Source: an uncultured Collinsella sp.
GTDB taxonomy: Bacteria > Actinomycetota > Coriobacteriia > Coriobacteriales > Coriobacteriaceae
Length of the DNA stretch: 64,000 bases
Reading direction: 5' to 3'
NCBI GenBank assembly: GCA_934647195.1
Contig: CAKUFD010000004.1
Coordinates: 1 to 64,000 of the forward strand
Both the position numbers and the translations under genes were made by a program. This document shows, one piece after another, positions 16,324 to 24,104 of the stretch (position 1 is its first letter; each line of letters opens with the position of its first letter). A model generated the notes under the pieces. It ran no database searches, was not told the origin of the DNA, and was given only the letters and a program-made list of their open reading frames with translations.

Positions 16324-19046
16324 TACCTCATCCCCTTCCTGGCCTTGACGCGCTCTGCGACCGCCATGAGCGCTGACGCGAGGCGCTCGTCGTCCGCGAC
16401 CTGCGCGCCGTCGATGTAGAAGGTGTAGGACGGGCCTGCCGCGACTGCGCGCGGGCTGGCCGTGATGCCGGGCGCCGCCATGGACGTGACGCCCGACAGG
16501 CGGGACATTCCCGCCTCGAAGTCGCCGACGGCGCCCGGTACGGCCCGCGCGAAGCCCTCGCCGAGCGCCTCGGCGATGGAGATGCCCGAGTAGAGCACCC
16601 AGCCGTGGCCCGAGAACGGCCCCTCCTTGGCGGGGGAGAACGGGAACAGGTCGCGGATGCCCTTGAGCGCACCCGAGATCGTGGACGTGACGGAGCCGAT
16701 GGCCCCCATGATGCCGTCCTTGAGGCCGTTCAGGATGGACTTGCCGGACTCGACCAGCCAGGAACCGGCCCCCGCGAAGAAGCCGAGAATCTTGTCCTTG
16801 ATGCCCGTCACCGTGTTGTAGACAGCGCTCACGCCATCCGAGGCCGCGCTCTTGATGTCGTTCCAGATGTCGCTGAAGAATGACTTGACGGAGCTCCACG
16901 CGCTGTCCCATGCCGATTTAATCGAGCTCGTGACGCTCGAGATGGTCGAGGAGACGGCGTTGATGGCGCCGGAGACCAGCGACTTGATTCCGTTCCAGAT
17001 GTCGGAGGCGAGCTGCTTGATGCCGTTCCAGACCCCGCTCCAGTCGCCGCTGATCGCGGCCATGACGATGTTGATGACGTCCTGGATGACGGTCATGGCG
17101 GTGCTGATGGCGGTACTTATCAGCGGCCAGACGGCGTCGATGACCGCCTTGATCGCCGGCCAGGCGGCGTTCCACACGGCCTGGATGACCCCGAGCGCCA
17201 AGGTTATCGCCAGCTGGATGGCGTTCATCACCGTGGTCACCACCTGCTGGATCAGAGGCATGTTCGCGTTGATAAAGGACAGGAGCTGCGTGATGATGGG
17301 CATGACGAATGACGCGATCTGGGTGTACACGCCGAGGACGGCGGTCATGATGGCGGCGATGATGGGCGCCACGCCGCCCAGAATCCCGGCCAGCTGCTGG
17401 ATTATGGGGAGCAGCATCGGCCCCACCGTGGAGGCGAAGTTGCCCAGCGCCTGCGCCACGGGCGCGAAGGCCGGGGCGAGCGTCCCGGTCACGAAGTCTA
17501 CGATTGACTGGAAGGCGCCGAGAATCTGCGAGGCGTCCACGCTGGGTAGCTGGATGCCAACGGAGGAAAGCGCCTGCGCGGCGATGTTCCAAGCCGCAGC
17601 AAGGGCCTCGGACACGATGGGCGCGAGGATGCTTGCAAGCCCGGAGAGGGCCGCTGGGAAGGCCGCGATGATGTTCGCGCCGATTGTCGCCACGCGCGGG
17701 GCCACGTTGGTCGCCACGGCTCCGATTGACTCCAGGAGCTGCGTGGTTACCTTCGAGAAGTCCACGTCGTCGCGGCCCAGGGCGGTGAGGAAGTTCCCCC
17801 ACGCGGCCTTTGCCATGCCGATGGAGCCGGAGATGGTAGAGGCCGCCTCCTTGGCGGTGGTGCCTGCGATACCCTGCGCCTGCTGCACGCGGGCGATGGC
17901 CTCCACCACGTCGGCGTAGGAGTCGATGGTGAGGTCGGAGCCATCGCGCATCACGCCGGGGAGCTTGTTGGCGTCCGCGATGAGGCGATGCATCTCGGAC
18001 TGCGTTCCGCCGTAGCCCAACTTCAAGTTGTCCAACATGGTGTAATTCTGCTTGGCAAAACCCTGGAAGGCGTTCTGCACGTCCCCCATGTTGGAGCCGA
18101 ATACGTTCACGTTGTCGCTCATGGTCGTCATGGCGAGGTTGGCGTAATCGGCCGCCTTCTCGGTGTCCCCGCCGAGGGACTGGATCAGGCTCGAGGAGAA
18201 GCTCGTGGCCTGCTCCATGTACTGGTTCGCACTTAGGCCGCTTGTGCGGTAGGCCTCCGCCGCGTAGGACTGGAGCTTACCGGACGCGCTGCCGAAGAGC
18301 TTGTCGACGCCGCCAACAAGTTGCTCGTAGTCGGCATAGTTGCCCAGCACCGCGCCCGTTACAGCTGTTACCGCCGCGACCACCGCCGCAGCGCCGACAC
18401 CCGCCGCCTTGGCTGCGGTTGCCAGCGCGTCGGTCACGTGGCCTGCTGCATTGGAGATTCCCTCCTTCAGCCTCGAAGCTGCCTCGGTACCGGCCTGCCC
18501 CAAGGCCGATGCCATGGGCGCGAGGGCGGCCTTGGCGGTGGAGGCTATAGGGGAAAGGATGGTGCCCACGGTGGATGCCATGGACTTCAACGGTGCGGGG
18601 ATCATCGACGCCGCCGTCGTCATGACGGTGCTGCCGATGCTTCCCACATTGGAGAGGCCAGCCTTCACCGCAGACCCCACCCCGGAGAGCTTGGAGGAAA
18701 TGCCCTCCTTGATTCCGGCGAAGGCGCTCTTGATGCCGTTCGATGCGCTGGTGGCGTAGCCCGTCAGGGTCTTCCACGCTCCGCTCTGCGTTATCGCGGC
18801 CTTGAGCCTCGCCCCCGACTCCTCGAAGGCGAGGCCCATGTAGCCCGCTTGGTCTTTGGCCGTTGCCGCGAGGTTAGAGAGGGAACTCTTCGACTTGGAG
18901 GTACCCTTCTCGGTGCCGCTGGACAGGCCGTCGCCGAAGGTCTTGCCGGCGGAGCTGCCCGCGCTGCCGAAGTCCTTGCATATCGCCTTCGCGAAGCCAT
19001 CCATGGACGGCATGATCGCCACGTATGCGGTTCCGACGTTAGCCAT
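16323..19046 (-). CDS. tail tape measure protein
   Basis: At 907 residues this is the longest gene of the prophage. The N-terminus MANVGTAYVAIMPSMDGFAK is the usual opening of tape measure proteins in phages of Gram-positive hosts. Long alpha-helical stretches alternate with hydrophobic segments (AAGVGAAAVVAAVTAVTGAVL, residues about 215-240, and GVAPIIAAIMTAVLGVYTQ). It contains DYEQLVGGVDKLFGSASGKL, a conserved tape measure motif. Length predicts a tail of roughly 130-140 nm. It directly follows the frameshifted chaperone gene, as in nearly all siphoviruses, overlapping it by eight bases. Confidence 0.95.
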   Translation of the reverse strand: MANVGTAYVAIMPSMDGFAKAICKDFGSAGSSAGKTFGDGLSSGTEKGTSKSKSSLSNLAATAKDQAGYMGLAFEESGARLKAAITQSGAWKTLTGYATSASNGIKSAFAGIKEGISSKLSGVGSAVKAGLSNVGSIGSTVMTTAASMIPAPLKSMASTVGTILSPIASTAKAALAPMASALGQAGTEAASRLKEGISNAAGHVTDALATAAKAAGVGAAAVVAAVTAVTGAVLGNYADYEQLVGGVDKLFGSASGKLQSYAAEAYRTSGLSANQYMEQATSFSSSLIQSLGGDTEKAADYANLAMTTMSDNVNVFGSNMGDVQNAFQGFAKQNYTMLDNLKLGYGGTQSEMHRLIADANKLPGVMRDGSDLTIDSYADVVEAIARVQQAQGIAGTTAKEAASTISGSIGMAKAAWGNFLTALGRDDVDFSKVTTQLLESIGAVATNVAPRVATIGANIIAAFPAALSGLASILAPIVSEALAAAWNIAAQALSSVGIQLPSVDASQILGAFQSIVDFVTGTLAPAFAPVAQALGNFASTVGPMLLPIIQQLAGILGGVAPIIAAIMTAVLGVYTQIASFVMPIITQLLSFINANMPLIQQVVTTVMNAIQLAITLALGVIQAVWNAAWPAIKAVIDAVWPLISTAISTAMTVIQDVINIVMAAISGDWSGVWNGIKQLASDIWNGIKSLVSGAINAVSSTISSVTSSIKSAWDSAWSSVKSFFSDIWNDIKSAASDGVSAVYNTVTGIKDKILGFFAGAGSWLVESGKSILNGLKDGIMGAIGSVTSTISGALKGIRDLFPFSPAKEGPFSGHGWVLYSGISIAEALGEGFARAVPGAVGDFEAGMSRLSGVTSMAAPGITASPRAVAAGPSYTFYIDGAQVADDERLASALMAVAERVKARKGMR

Positions 19047-19437
19047 CTACCATGCCCTCCAATCCCAAGAGCCTCGTAATCTCTTCCTTGTCGCGCAGGG
19101 CGTTGTCCCTGTGCGCCCTCGCCTCCGCCAGCTCCCCGGGCATCTTCACCGGCTCGGGCGGCTTGGGAGGCCTCTTCTTGGTGTCTGCCATGCCCCAAAC
19201 GAGCCCCGCCAGCTCGTTCTCGATCAATCGGAGCAGGTACGCCTCCACGCCCCACTCAAGCTCTGGACACTGCCTGCGGGCAGTCCTCGAATCGGCGGGG
19301 AGGTGCTTCCAGAGCAGTGCCATGCGCCTACAGTCCTGCGGCCCGCCCTCCAACGGGAGGGCGATGCCGTAGAACTGCTGGAAATCCGCTATTACTTCGC
19401 CTCTGTGGGCTTCGAGGTCTGAGGCGAAGCCGACGAG
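19039..19437 (-). CDS. tail assembly chaperone, -1 frameshift extension (gpT-like)
   Basis: This frame has no good start of its own but stays open from the slippery site at 19443-19437 to a stop at 19039. After a -1 slip the protein continues LVGFASDLEAHRGEVIADFQ and QFYGIALPLEGGPQDCRRMA, then an EAYLLRLIENELAGLVWGM helix and a charged tail. The fusion with the upstream frame would be 216 residues. In siphoviruses such fusions hold the tape measure protein during tail assembly. The in-frame TTG at 19353 has a weak context and is a less likely independent start. Confidence 0.8.
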   Translation of the reverse strand, partial: LVGFASDLEAHRGEVIADFQQFYGIALPLEGGPQDCRRMALLWKHLPADSRTARRQCPELEWGVEAYLLRLIENELAGLVWGMADTKKRPPKPPEPVKMPGELAEARAHRDNALRDKEEITRLLGLEGMVDG

Positions 19438-19688
19438 TTTTTTGCGTCCTCGCCAACCGCGTCGAGCGCAGCGGCCAGAAGGTCGTTCAGGCGGTCGACG
19501 CTGCCGCCAAGGCGCTCGATGTACTCCTCGTCGTTGCCCATGAACACGCGCTCCATCACGTCGAACGAGAAGGAGAAGTCCTCATCGGAGCGTGCCAGCT
19601 GCTTGGCGGTCTTGTAGCTCTTCAGCTCGTCCGCGTCGCAGACGAACTCGCCATCCACGCCGTCAACGGTGAAAGTGATTTCCTTCAT
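19392..19688 (-). CDS. tail assembly chaperone (gpG-like)
   Basis: The 98-residue product begins MKEITFTVDGVDGEFVCDAD after GGAGGGGAC and ends SPQTSKPTEAK. It lies between the major tail protein and the tape measure gene, the fixed position of the siphovirus tail chaperone. Codons 82-84 are GCA AAA AAC, forming the heptamer A AAA AAC, so a fraction of ribosomes should slip to -1 and make the longer gpGT-type fusion. The protein has an acidic helical centre (DFSFSFDVMERVFMGNDEEY). Confidence 0.85.
   Translation of the reverse strand: MKEITFTVDGVDGEFVCDADELKSYKTAKQLARSDEDFSFSFDVMERVFMGNDEEYIERLGGSVDRLNDLLAAALDAVGEDAKNSSASPQTSKPTEAK
19437..19443 (-). promoter_or_regulatory. -1 ribosomal frameshift slippery heptamer A AAA AAC
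   Basis: The heptamer is in phase with the upstream frame (GCA AAA AAC). Simultaneous slip re-pairs both tRNAs on AAA AAA. The zero frame stops 45 bases later, while the -1 frame is open and reads as protein typical of tail chaperone extensions. Confidence 0.85.
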
Positions 19689-19696
19689 GTCCCCTC

Positions 19697-20284
19697 CTAG
19701 GCGGCGTTGGTCTCGGTGGACTGGATGTAGTCGTAGCAGGTGTTGCCGTCCCCGTCGGTCAGGTACTTGGCCGTGAGGGCGCGGGCTGCAAGCTCTCCGA
19801 CCGCGAGCGTCAAATCGTCCAGCTCCGAGCACTGGAACAGCGGCACGACCTTGCGCCACTTGCGGTTGTTCTTCAGGAGCAGGTCGAGGACGACGACCCA
19901 CGTGCCGTTCGAGTTGCCGTTGTGCTTTACCGTGATGACGCCCGCCTTGTCGGTCACGTTCTCGTCGCCGTACATGAGCTTGAGCGTCATGGCCTTGATC
20001 TCGGCGAGGGTCAGCTGAGCCGACTCCACGCGGGAGGTCTGCGGGCTGTCCATCAGGTCGCCGTTCATATCGACGAGGTCCTCGGAATCGCTGTCGACCG
20101 TCTCGACGTAGCCGTCCTCAGAGATGAACCCGAGGCACTTGTAGGCGGTGGGCAGCGCCGTGCTGTAGTCGGTGGGGAGCGCGGTCCCCGTGGGGGCGAC
20201 GAAGATGTAGCCCCCGCGCACGCCCTTGGTGCTGGAGACGTTGTCCGTGCTGTTCGACGTGTACTCTTTGTTGGTTCCTGCCAT
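19697..20284 (-). CDS. major tail (tube) protein
   Basis: This 195-residue protein forms the repeating ring of the tail tube. It starts MAGTNKEYTSNSTDNVSSTK and contains GGYIFVAPTGTALPTDYSTA and LGFISEDGYVETVDSDSED, sequences typical of tail-tube proteins in actinobacterial siphoviruses. A good ribosome site precedes it. It lies between the tail-terminator gene and the tail chaperone, the canonical place. Strong expression would be expected. Confidence 0.9.
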   Translation of the reverse strand: MAGTNKEYTSNSTDNVSSTKGVRGGYIFVAPTGTALPTDYSTALPTAYKCLGFISEDGYVETVDSDSEDLVDMNGDLMDSPQTSRVESAQLTLAEIKAMTLKLMYGDENVTDKAGVITVKHNGNSNGTWVVVLDLLLKNNRKWRKVVPLFQCSELDDLTLAVGELAARALTAKYLTDGDGNTCYDYIQSTETNAA

Positions 20285-20294
20285 TTCCTTCTCC

Positions 20295-20639
20295 TTACTC
20301 GCAGATCGTCAGCTCTGCGTTCGTCTGGTATCTCTCCTGCCTCGAATCCGGGTCTGGCCATCGGTAGGTGCCGTCCGGGACGGCCCTGAAGACGTTCGGC
20401 TCCTCGGTCAGCCCGTAGATGGCGACCTCCACCAGCCCCGCGATCTCCGCCGCCCGCCTGCGGGTCTTGGCCCACGACTGGACGGCGAGCGAGCAGGTCT
20501 TCGGGTAAAGGCCGGTGCCGGTGCCCGTAAGCTCCACGGAGATGAACTCCTCCGGGCGCTTCTCGGGCACTTCGAGCACGGCCCTGATTCCGGTGGCATC
20601 CATAAGGCGCTTGGCCACCACGCGCTCAACGTCAATCAT
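20295..20639 (-). CDS. tail terminator / completion protein
   Basis: The 114-residue product starts MIDVERVVAKRLMDATGIRA at 20639, with ATGA overlap to the upstream stop. The pattern (N-terminal helix, then LEVPEKRPEEFISVELTGTG and later VEVAIYGLTEEPN) fits the tail-terminator fold seen in HK97 gp10/lambda U-like connector proteins, which caps the tube. Position just before the major tail protein supports this. Sequence similarity is too weak for certainty. Confidence 0.65.
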   Translation of the reverse strand: MIDVERVVAKRLMDATGIRAVLEVPEKRPEEFISVELTGTGTGLYPKTCSLAVQSWAKTRRRAAEIAGLVEVAIYGLTEEPNVFRAVPDGTYRWPDPDSRQERYQTNAELTICE

Positions 20640-20932
20640 TGCTTCCTCGAATCGAGCGCCGACTTGAGGCGGTTGTGGATAAGCTCGCTGCTGTAGGCGT
20701 GCGGGGTGCCCGTGGCCACGCCGCAGTAGTTCGCACGCTTGCCGCGAGACTTGAAGACACGGTAGCCGGTGCCAAGCTCGCCGGTGCCCTTGGTGAAGGT
20801 CGCGTTGCATTCGGCGGCGATGGCCCTAGCCGGTGCCTCGCACAGCGCCTGGACCGCGCCGCTGTCCATGATCTCGACGTATGCGGCCTTGTTGGACTTG
20901 TAGTCCTTCAGCCTCACGCTGCACTTAGCCAT
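20636..20932 (-). CDS. head-tail connector protein (HK97 gp10-like)
   Basis: The 98-residue protein has a helix-rich start with a basic patch (MAKCSVRLKDYKSNKAAYVE), the segment AIAAECNATFTKGTGELGTG and a C-terminal PHAYSSELIHNRLKSALDS. This composition matches the HK97 gp10 family of neck proteins. It overlaps its neighbours by eight and four bases in a compact connector operon. The role is to join the filled head to the tail. Confidence 0.65.
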   Translation of the reverse strand: MAKCSVRLKDYKSNKAAYVEIMDSGAVQALCEAPARAIAAECNATFTKGTGELGTGYRVFKSRGKRANYCGVATGTPHAYSSELIHNRLKSALDSRKQ

Positions 20933-21263
20933 CGGTGCGGGTCACCTCCACGGTTAGATTCCATGTGCCCGGCGTGTTCGCCTCGGTGTAGCGCTGCGGG
21001 TCTCCCACCACGCGGAAGCGCTCCCCGCGCACCTCCACCGCGCAGCCCTTCAGCTCGCCGGCGTAGGTCTTCGGGAAGCACAGCGTGTAGGCGACCGTCA
21101 CGCCTTCCGGGCGCGATGCGTCCAGGTCTGCGGTCGCGCCGGGGGCGACGACCACGCTCTCGACCTCTTCGCGGGCGTCCTCCCCGTAGGTCGGCTCGCC
21201 CAGCTCGTCCAGAACCCGCCCCGTGCGTATCACGGTCACGGCTTCGCCCTGAATCAGGTTCAT
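20925..21263 (-). CDS. head closure / head-tail joining protein
   Basis: The 112-residue product MNLIQGEAVTVIRTGRVLDE... is a small beta-barrel-like protein (AVEVRGERFRVVGDPQRYTE, GTWNLTVEVTRTDG), the usual look of SPP1 gp16-type head-closure proteins. It overlaps the upstream gene by four bases and the downstream gene by eight. Together with its neighbours it completes the neck. The assignment rests on gene order and beta pattern. Confidence 0.7.
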   Translation of the reverse strand: MNLIQGEAVTVIRTGRVLDELGEPTYGEDAREEVESVVVAPGATADLDASRPEGVTVAYTLCFPKTYAGELKGCAVEVRGERFRVVGDPQRYTEANTPGTWNLTVEVTRTDG

Positions 21264-21658
21264 TCCGTCACCTCGCCGCGCTCGATTGGGGTGAGGACGC
21301 GCATGCGCTGCACATCGAGGCCGAGGCGCTTCAGGTCCGACTTACCGAGGTACATCTCGCCGAGGGCCGAGCCGTAGGAGACGGAGGCGGTGTAGCCTCC
21401 GGCCCCCTGGCTGTACTGGGTCGCCCCGAGCATCGCGGCTGGCGCGGCAAGCACGCGGTTCACCACCATGCAGCACACGGCGCAAGCGCTGCGGTCGAAC
21501 GCCGCGTGCGCGCCCTCGGCATAGTCCTCGCCCCAGAAGCCCTCATAGGCAGAGAGCAGCAGGGCGGAGGCATCATCGAGCAGCGCCGTGGCGCGCCCCG
21601 AGTCCGCAGGCTCGCCGTAGCGGGCCGTGTAGTCCTCGATGGTGGCGAACGCGGTCAT
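21260..21658 (-). CDS. head-tail adaptor (Gp19/Gp15-like)
   Basis: The 132-residue protein begins MTAFATIEDYTARYGEPADS, matching the N-terminal LEDLxARYG-type motif of phage Gp19/Gp15/Gp42 adaptors that bind beneath the portal. A helical body (ASALLLSAYEGFWGEDYAEG) and VCCMVVNRVLAAPAAMLGAT follow. It ends with IERGEVTE, and its stop overlaps the next ATG. It is the first neck gene after the capsid and the 67-residue ORF. Confidence 0.75.
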   Translation of the reverse strand: MTAFATIEDYTARYGEPADSGRATALLDDASALLLSAYEGFWGEDYAEGAHAAFDRSACAVCCMVVNRVLAAPAAMLGATQYSQGAGGYTASVSYGSALGEMYLGKSDLKRLGLDVQRMRVLTPIERGEVTE

Positions 21659-21861
21659 TACTCCGCCCCCTCCTCGGCAAGCCCAGCGGCCACCAGCGCG
21701 TCAACGAGCGCGTTGTAGGCGGCCTGGAGCTGCGCCGTGGTCGGCTTGCCCTCCACCTTCGGCAGGGCGCCGAGCAGGGTGCCGTCCCCGCCGCCCACAG
21801 AGACGGTGGAGACGGCCTGCCCGGCAGGCGCCTTGCCCTTGGTGATGGTCACGCACTTCAT
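21658..21861 (-). CDS. 67-residue phage protein next to capsid
   Basis: The product MKCVTITKGKAPAGQAVSTV... has a short N-terminal beta segment, a Gly-rich middle and an Ala-rich C-terminal helix (AAYNALVDALVAAGLAEEGA). It lies between the major capsid protein and the head-tail adaptor, where small head-decoration or head-fibre proteins occur. GGGGGC precedes the ATG. The function is not known. Confidence 0.6.
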   Translation of the reverse strand: MKCVTITKGKAPAGQAVSTVSVGGGDGTLLGALPKVEGKPTTAQLQAAYNALVDALVAAGLAEEGAE

Positions 21862-21870
21862 GGCCGCCCC

Positions 21871-22827
21871 CTACGCCGCGACCGCAGCGGGCGTGATGAT
21901 GCCAGCCGGGTAGCGCTTGGTCTTGTTGGACTGGAGCGCGGTGACGGGGTTGGCGATCTGGAAGCCGGCGCGGAACACGCAGCGGAGCGCCACGCAATCC
22001 TGCTGCGCGAGGTTCAGTACCACCTTGCCGGTATCGTCGGTGATTACTGCCTGGTCGAGCAGCTTGAAGGTGATGTCCTTGCGGATGCCCACCACGAAGT
22101 TCGACCAATCGGCGAGGAGCATCACCGCCACGGACTCGTCCCAAGCGCCGTTGCTCACCTCGTTCAGCGGGTAGCCGTAGAGGTTGCCGGAGCCGGGGGT
22201 CTGCAGGTCGGGCGAGTAGACGGGGCGACCGTTTGAGTCGCGGAGCGCGGTGAGCTGCCAGTTGAGGCCGGGCTGGGCCGCGAAGCCGTTGACATTGAAG
22301 CCCTGCTTGGCCATCTTCTCCGCGAGGCTCGCCACGTCAACGCCGAGGTCTGTGCCGGTGCCCTGAGCAACGTAGTTGCCCTGCGCCTTGGCGGTGACGG
22401 CGATGCCGTCGGGGAAGGAGCTGGGCTTGTCGGTGCCGAAGAGGCACGACTGGTCGAACTTCAGGCCGACAGCTGCGGCGAGGCGCGGGCGAATCTCGCC
22501 CCAGAGGTCGATGCTTGTGTCCTCGATGATCGCCTCGGGGATGGGCACGATGGCCGCGATCTCCTCGGCGGTGATGGACAGGCCGGCCCACTTCTGCTTG
22601 GTGGTCTGCTTCAGGCCGGTGTCGCCGCCGACCCAGTAGGCGATGGGCAGGGAGTCGAGCACGGGCTGGGTGCGCGTGCGGGTGCTCATCTGAATCTGGC
22701 GGGCGCGGGTGAGCATGACGCTGGACTTGGCCGCGTCCTGGATCACCTCGGCGGCATACTCGGTGGGCAGGAGGCCACCGGTGCTGAGGTCATCAGCGGT
22801 AATCATCTGGTTGGTTACGGATGCCAT
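21871..22827 (-). CDS. major capsid protein, HK97 fold
   Basis: This 318-residue protein should form the icosahedral shell. The N-terminal MASVTNQMITADDLSTGGLL and the segments LPIAYWVGGDTGLKQTTKQK, WAGLSITAEEIAAIVPIPEA and LFGTDKPSSFPDGIAVTAKA are typical of HK97-type capsid proteins of phages from Gram-positive hosts. No N-terminal delta domain is present, consistent with the separate scaffold gene upstream. It lies between scaffold and neck genes, with a GGAG site before ATG 22827. Confidence 0.93.
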   Translation of the reverse strand: MASVTNQMITADDLSTGGLLPTEYAAEVIQDAAKSSVMLTRARQIQMSTRTRTQPVLDSLPIAYWVGGDTGLKQTTKQKWAGLSITAEEIAAIVPIPEAIIEDTSIDLWGEIRPRLAAAVGLKFDQSCLFGTDKPSSFPDGIAVTAKAQGNYVAQGTGTDLGVDVASLAEKMAKQGFNVNGFAAQPGLNWQLTALRDSNGRPVYSPDLQTPGSGNLYGYPLNEVSNGAWDESVAVMLLADWSNFVVGIRKDITFKLLDQAVITDDTGKVVLNLAQQDCVALRCVFRAGFQIANPVTALQSNKTKRYPAGIITPAAVAA

Positions 22828-22835
22828 TTCTTCTC

Positions 22836-23309
22836 CTATCTACGGTGCTTCATGAACTCTTCGCGGATGAAGTCGCGCTTCGGCGCGCTTCCCGGCGCGA
22901 ACGTCCCCGGTTTGTCCACAGTTGCTGCGGGCTTGGTCTTGAAGGCTTTGAGCAGCTTGTCCGCCCATGCCTCCATCTCTTCCTCGGTTTCGCCGACCAA
23001 GAGGTCGGCATCGACGCCCTTCTTATGCGCGACCTTGGCCTTGAGCTTGGCCAGCTCCTCGGCCCTCTCCTTCTCGCTCAGCTTGGATTCGAGGTCGGCG
23101 ATGCGCTCCTCGGCGGTCTTCTCCGCCTTGGCGCTCGCGACCTTGTTGGCCTTCGAACGGCCCTCCCACTTGCGCGATTCGGCGATGGCCTTCTCCTTGG
23201 CCTCCTTCTCCGCCTCGTAGAGCGCCTTGTAGTCGGGTTCTGCGGTGCCCTGCGGCTCTCCGCCCTCTACCTGCTGCGCCCCGCCATCGGCGGTCTGCCC
23301 GTCTGCCAT
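22836..23309 (-). CDS. capsid scaffold protein
   Basis: The 157-residue protein starts at ATG 23309 after GGAG. It is highly charged, with a long coiled coil from about residue 28 to 95 (DYKALYEAEKEAKEKAIAES, AEERIADLESKLSEKERAEE) and a basic C-terminal tail (PKRDFIREEFMKHRR), the part that would bind the capsid protein. Place and composition are those of phage scaffolds. A terminator and three hairpins lie upstream, so it may begin a separate transcript. Confidence 0.85.
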   Translation of the reverse strand: MADGQTADGGAQQVEGGEPQGTAEPDYKALYEAEKEAKEKAIAESRKWEGRSKANKVASAKAEKTAEERIADLESKLSEKERAEELAKLKAKVAHKKGVDADLLVGETEEEMEAWADKLLKAFKTKPAATVDKPGTFAPGSAPKRDFIREEFMKHRR

Positions 23310-23325
23310 GTCGCTGCTCCTTCCC

Positions 23326-23394
23326 GCGCCGTGCGGCGCGCCCCAAGGCCGTGCGGCCATTCCGGGGTCTGTGTGTATGTGTGCCGTGCGGCAC
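23326..23394. repeat. three GCCGTGCGGC-type hairpins upstream of scaffold gene
   Basis: Palindromic hairpins with the core gccgtgcggc occur at 23326-23339, 23347-23358 and 23381-23394, each with slightly different closing pairs that keep the stem. They fill the leader between the terminator at 23443 and the scaffold ribosome site. They could act in mRNA stability or as protein binding sites; this is inference. Confidence 0.5.
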
Positions 23395-23442
23395 GTCGTG
23401 AAGGAGTGTCCTATGCGCGTGAGATTTCGGGTTTTCGGCATG

Positions 23443-23466
23443 AAAAAAGCCGCCCTTTCGGGCGGC
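23443..23466 (-). terminator. terminator after the MuF-RelSpo / hydrolase genes
   Basis: A 7-bp G+C stem (gccgccc at 23449-23455, ggcgg arm to 23466) is followed on the minus strand by TTTTTT. It ends the transcript carrying the alarmone hydrolase 26 bases after its stop, separating it from the scaffold and capsid genes. Confidence 0.85.
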
Positions 23467-23491
23467 TCGGAAACCGTTCTATGGAATGCCT

Positions 23492-23932
23492 CTAGCGGGC
23501 CGCTTCGAGCACTGCGTATGCGTCTTCGTACTTGCCCCGCCTCAGCTTGTCGGCGAAGGTGATGCGCCCGTGGATGCGGCTCAAGTCCATGTTGTCGCGC
23601 AAGTCGGCCATCTTCACCGCGCGGGCGTCCGGGTCTTCGGCGACCTCGCGGATGTACGCCATGTACTCGTCGTACCTGAGGCCCCTGCCGTGGGTCAGCG
23701 CCTTGACGACTCTCACGACATCGGAACCCACCCCGGCAGCGAGCAGGTCCGCCTCCGTCGCGTCGGTGTCCTCCAAAACGTCGTGCAGGAGCGCCGCGCA
23801 CCTCCGAAGCTCGGTGTCGCAGCGCAGGGCAACCCTCATGGGGTGCTCAATGTAGGGCGCTCCGCCCTTGTCCACCTGCCCCGCGTGCGCCTCACTTGCC
23901 AACGACAGGCACAGTTCGATTCTCGATTGCAT
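23492..23932 (-). CDS. small HD-domain alarmone hydrolase (MESH1/SAH-like)
   Basis: The 146-residue protein is a stand-alone version of the RelA/SpoT hydrolase domain, which removes the 3' pyrophosphate from (p)ppGpp-type nucleotides using Mn2+. Seen in sequence: His16 in EAHAGQVDKGG, PYIEHP with His30, the HD pair at 50-51 in AALLHDVLEDT, and KMADLRDNMD at 107-116. These are the expected metal and substrate positions in order. I chose ATG 23932, where homology begins; it lies 41 bases inside the preceding 70-residue ORF. The upstream MuF gene ends in a synthetase-like domain, so this is the likely neutralising partner. A terminator follows directly. Confidence 0.85.
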   Translation of the reverse strand: MQSRIELCLSLASEAHAGQVDKGGAPYIEHPMRVALRCDTELRRCAALLHDVLEDTDATEADLLAAGVGSDVVRVVKALTHGRGLRYDEYMAYIREVAEDPDARAVKMADLRDNMDLSRIHGRITFADKLRRGKYEDAYAVLEAAR

Positions 23933-24104
23933 CCATGGCCTCCGATTCGGGCACCTCGTCCCACCAGCCGTTGCCGAGCTTGACTTTCCCCACCAGCTCA
24001 ACGTCGTAGACCCAATCCTCGGCAATCCAGTCCCACCGGTACATCAGGTGCCGCTCGTCCTCGCGGGCGACTGCCAACCTGCTCTCTTCAAGGTAATACC
24101 TCAT
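23892..24104 (-). CDS. 70-residue phage protein between MuF-RelSpo and hydrolase
   Basis: The product MRYYLEESRLAVAREDERHL... is rich in Trp and acidic residues (YRWDWIAEDWVYDVELVGKV, NGWWDEVPESEAMDAIENR). Its ATG overlaps the MuF stop as ATGA and its 3' end overlaps the hydrolase start by 41 bases, so all three genes are translationally coupled. The family is not recognised. It might be a neck or head component, a chaperone for the MuF effector domain, or a second immunity factor. Confidence 0.7.
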   Translation of the reverse strand: MRYYLEESRLAVAREDERHLMYRWDWIAEDWVYDVELVGKVKLGNGWWDEVPESEAMDAIENRTVPVVGK

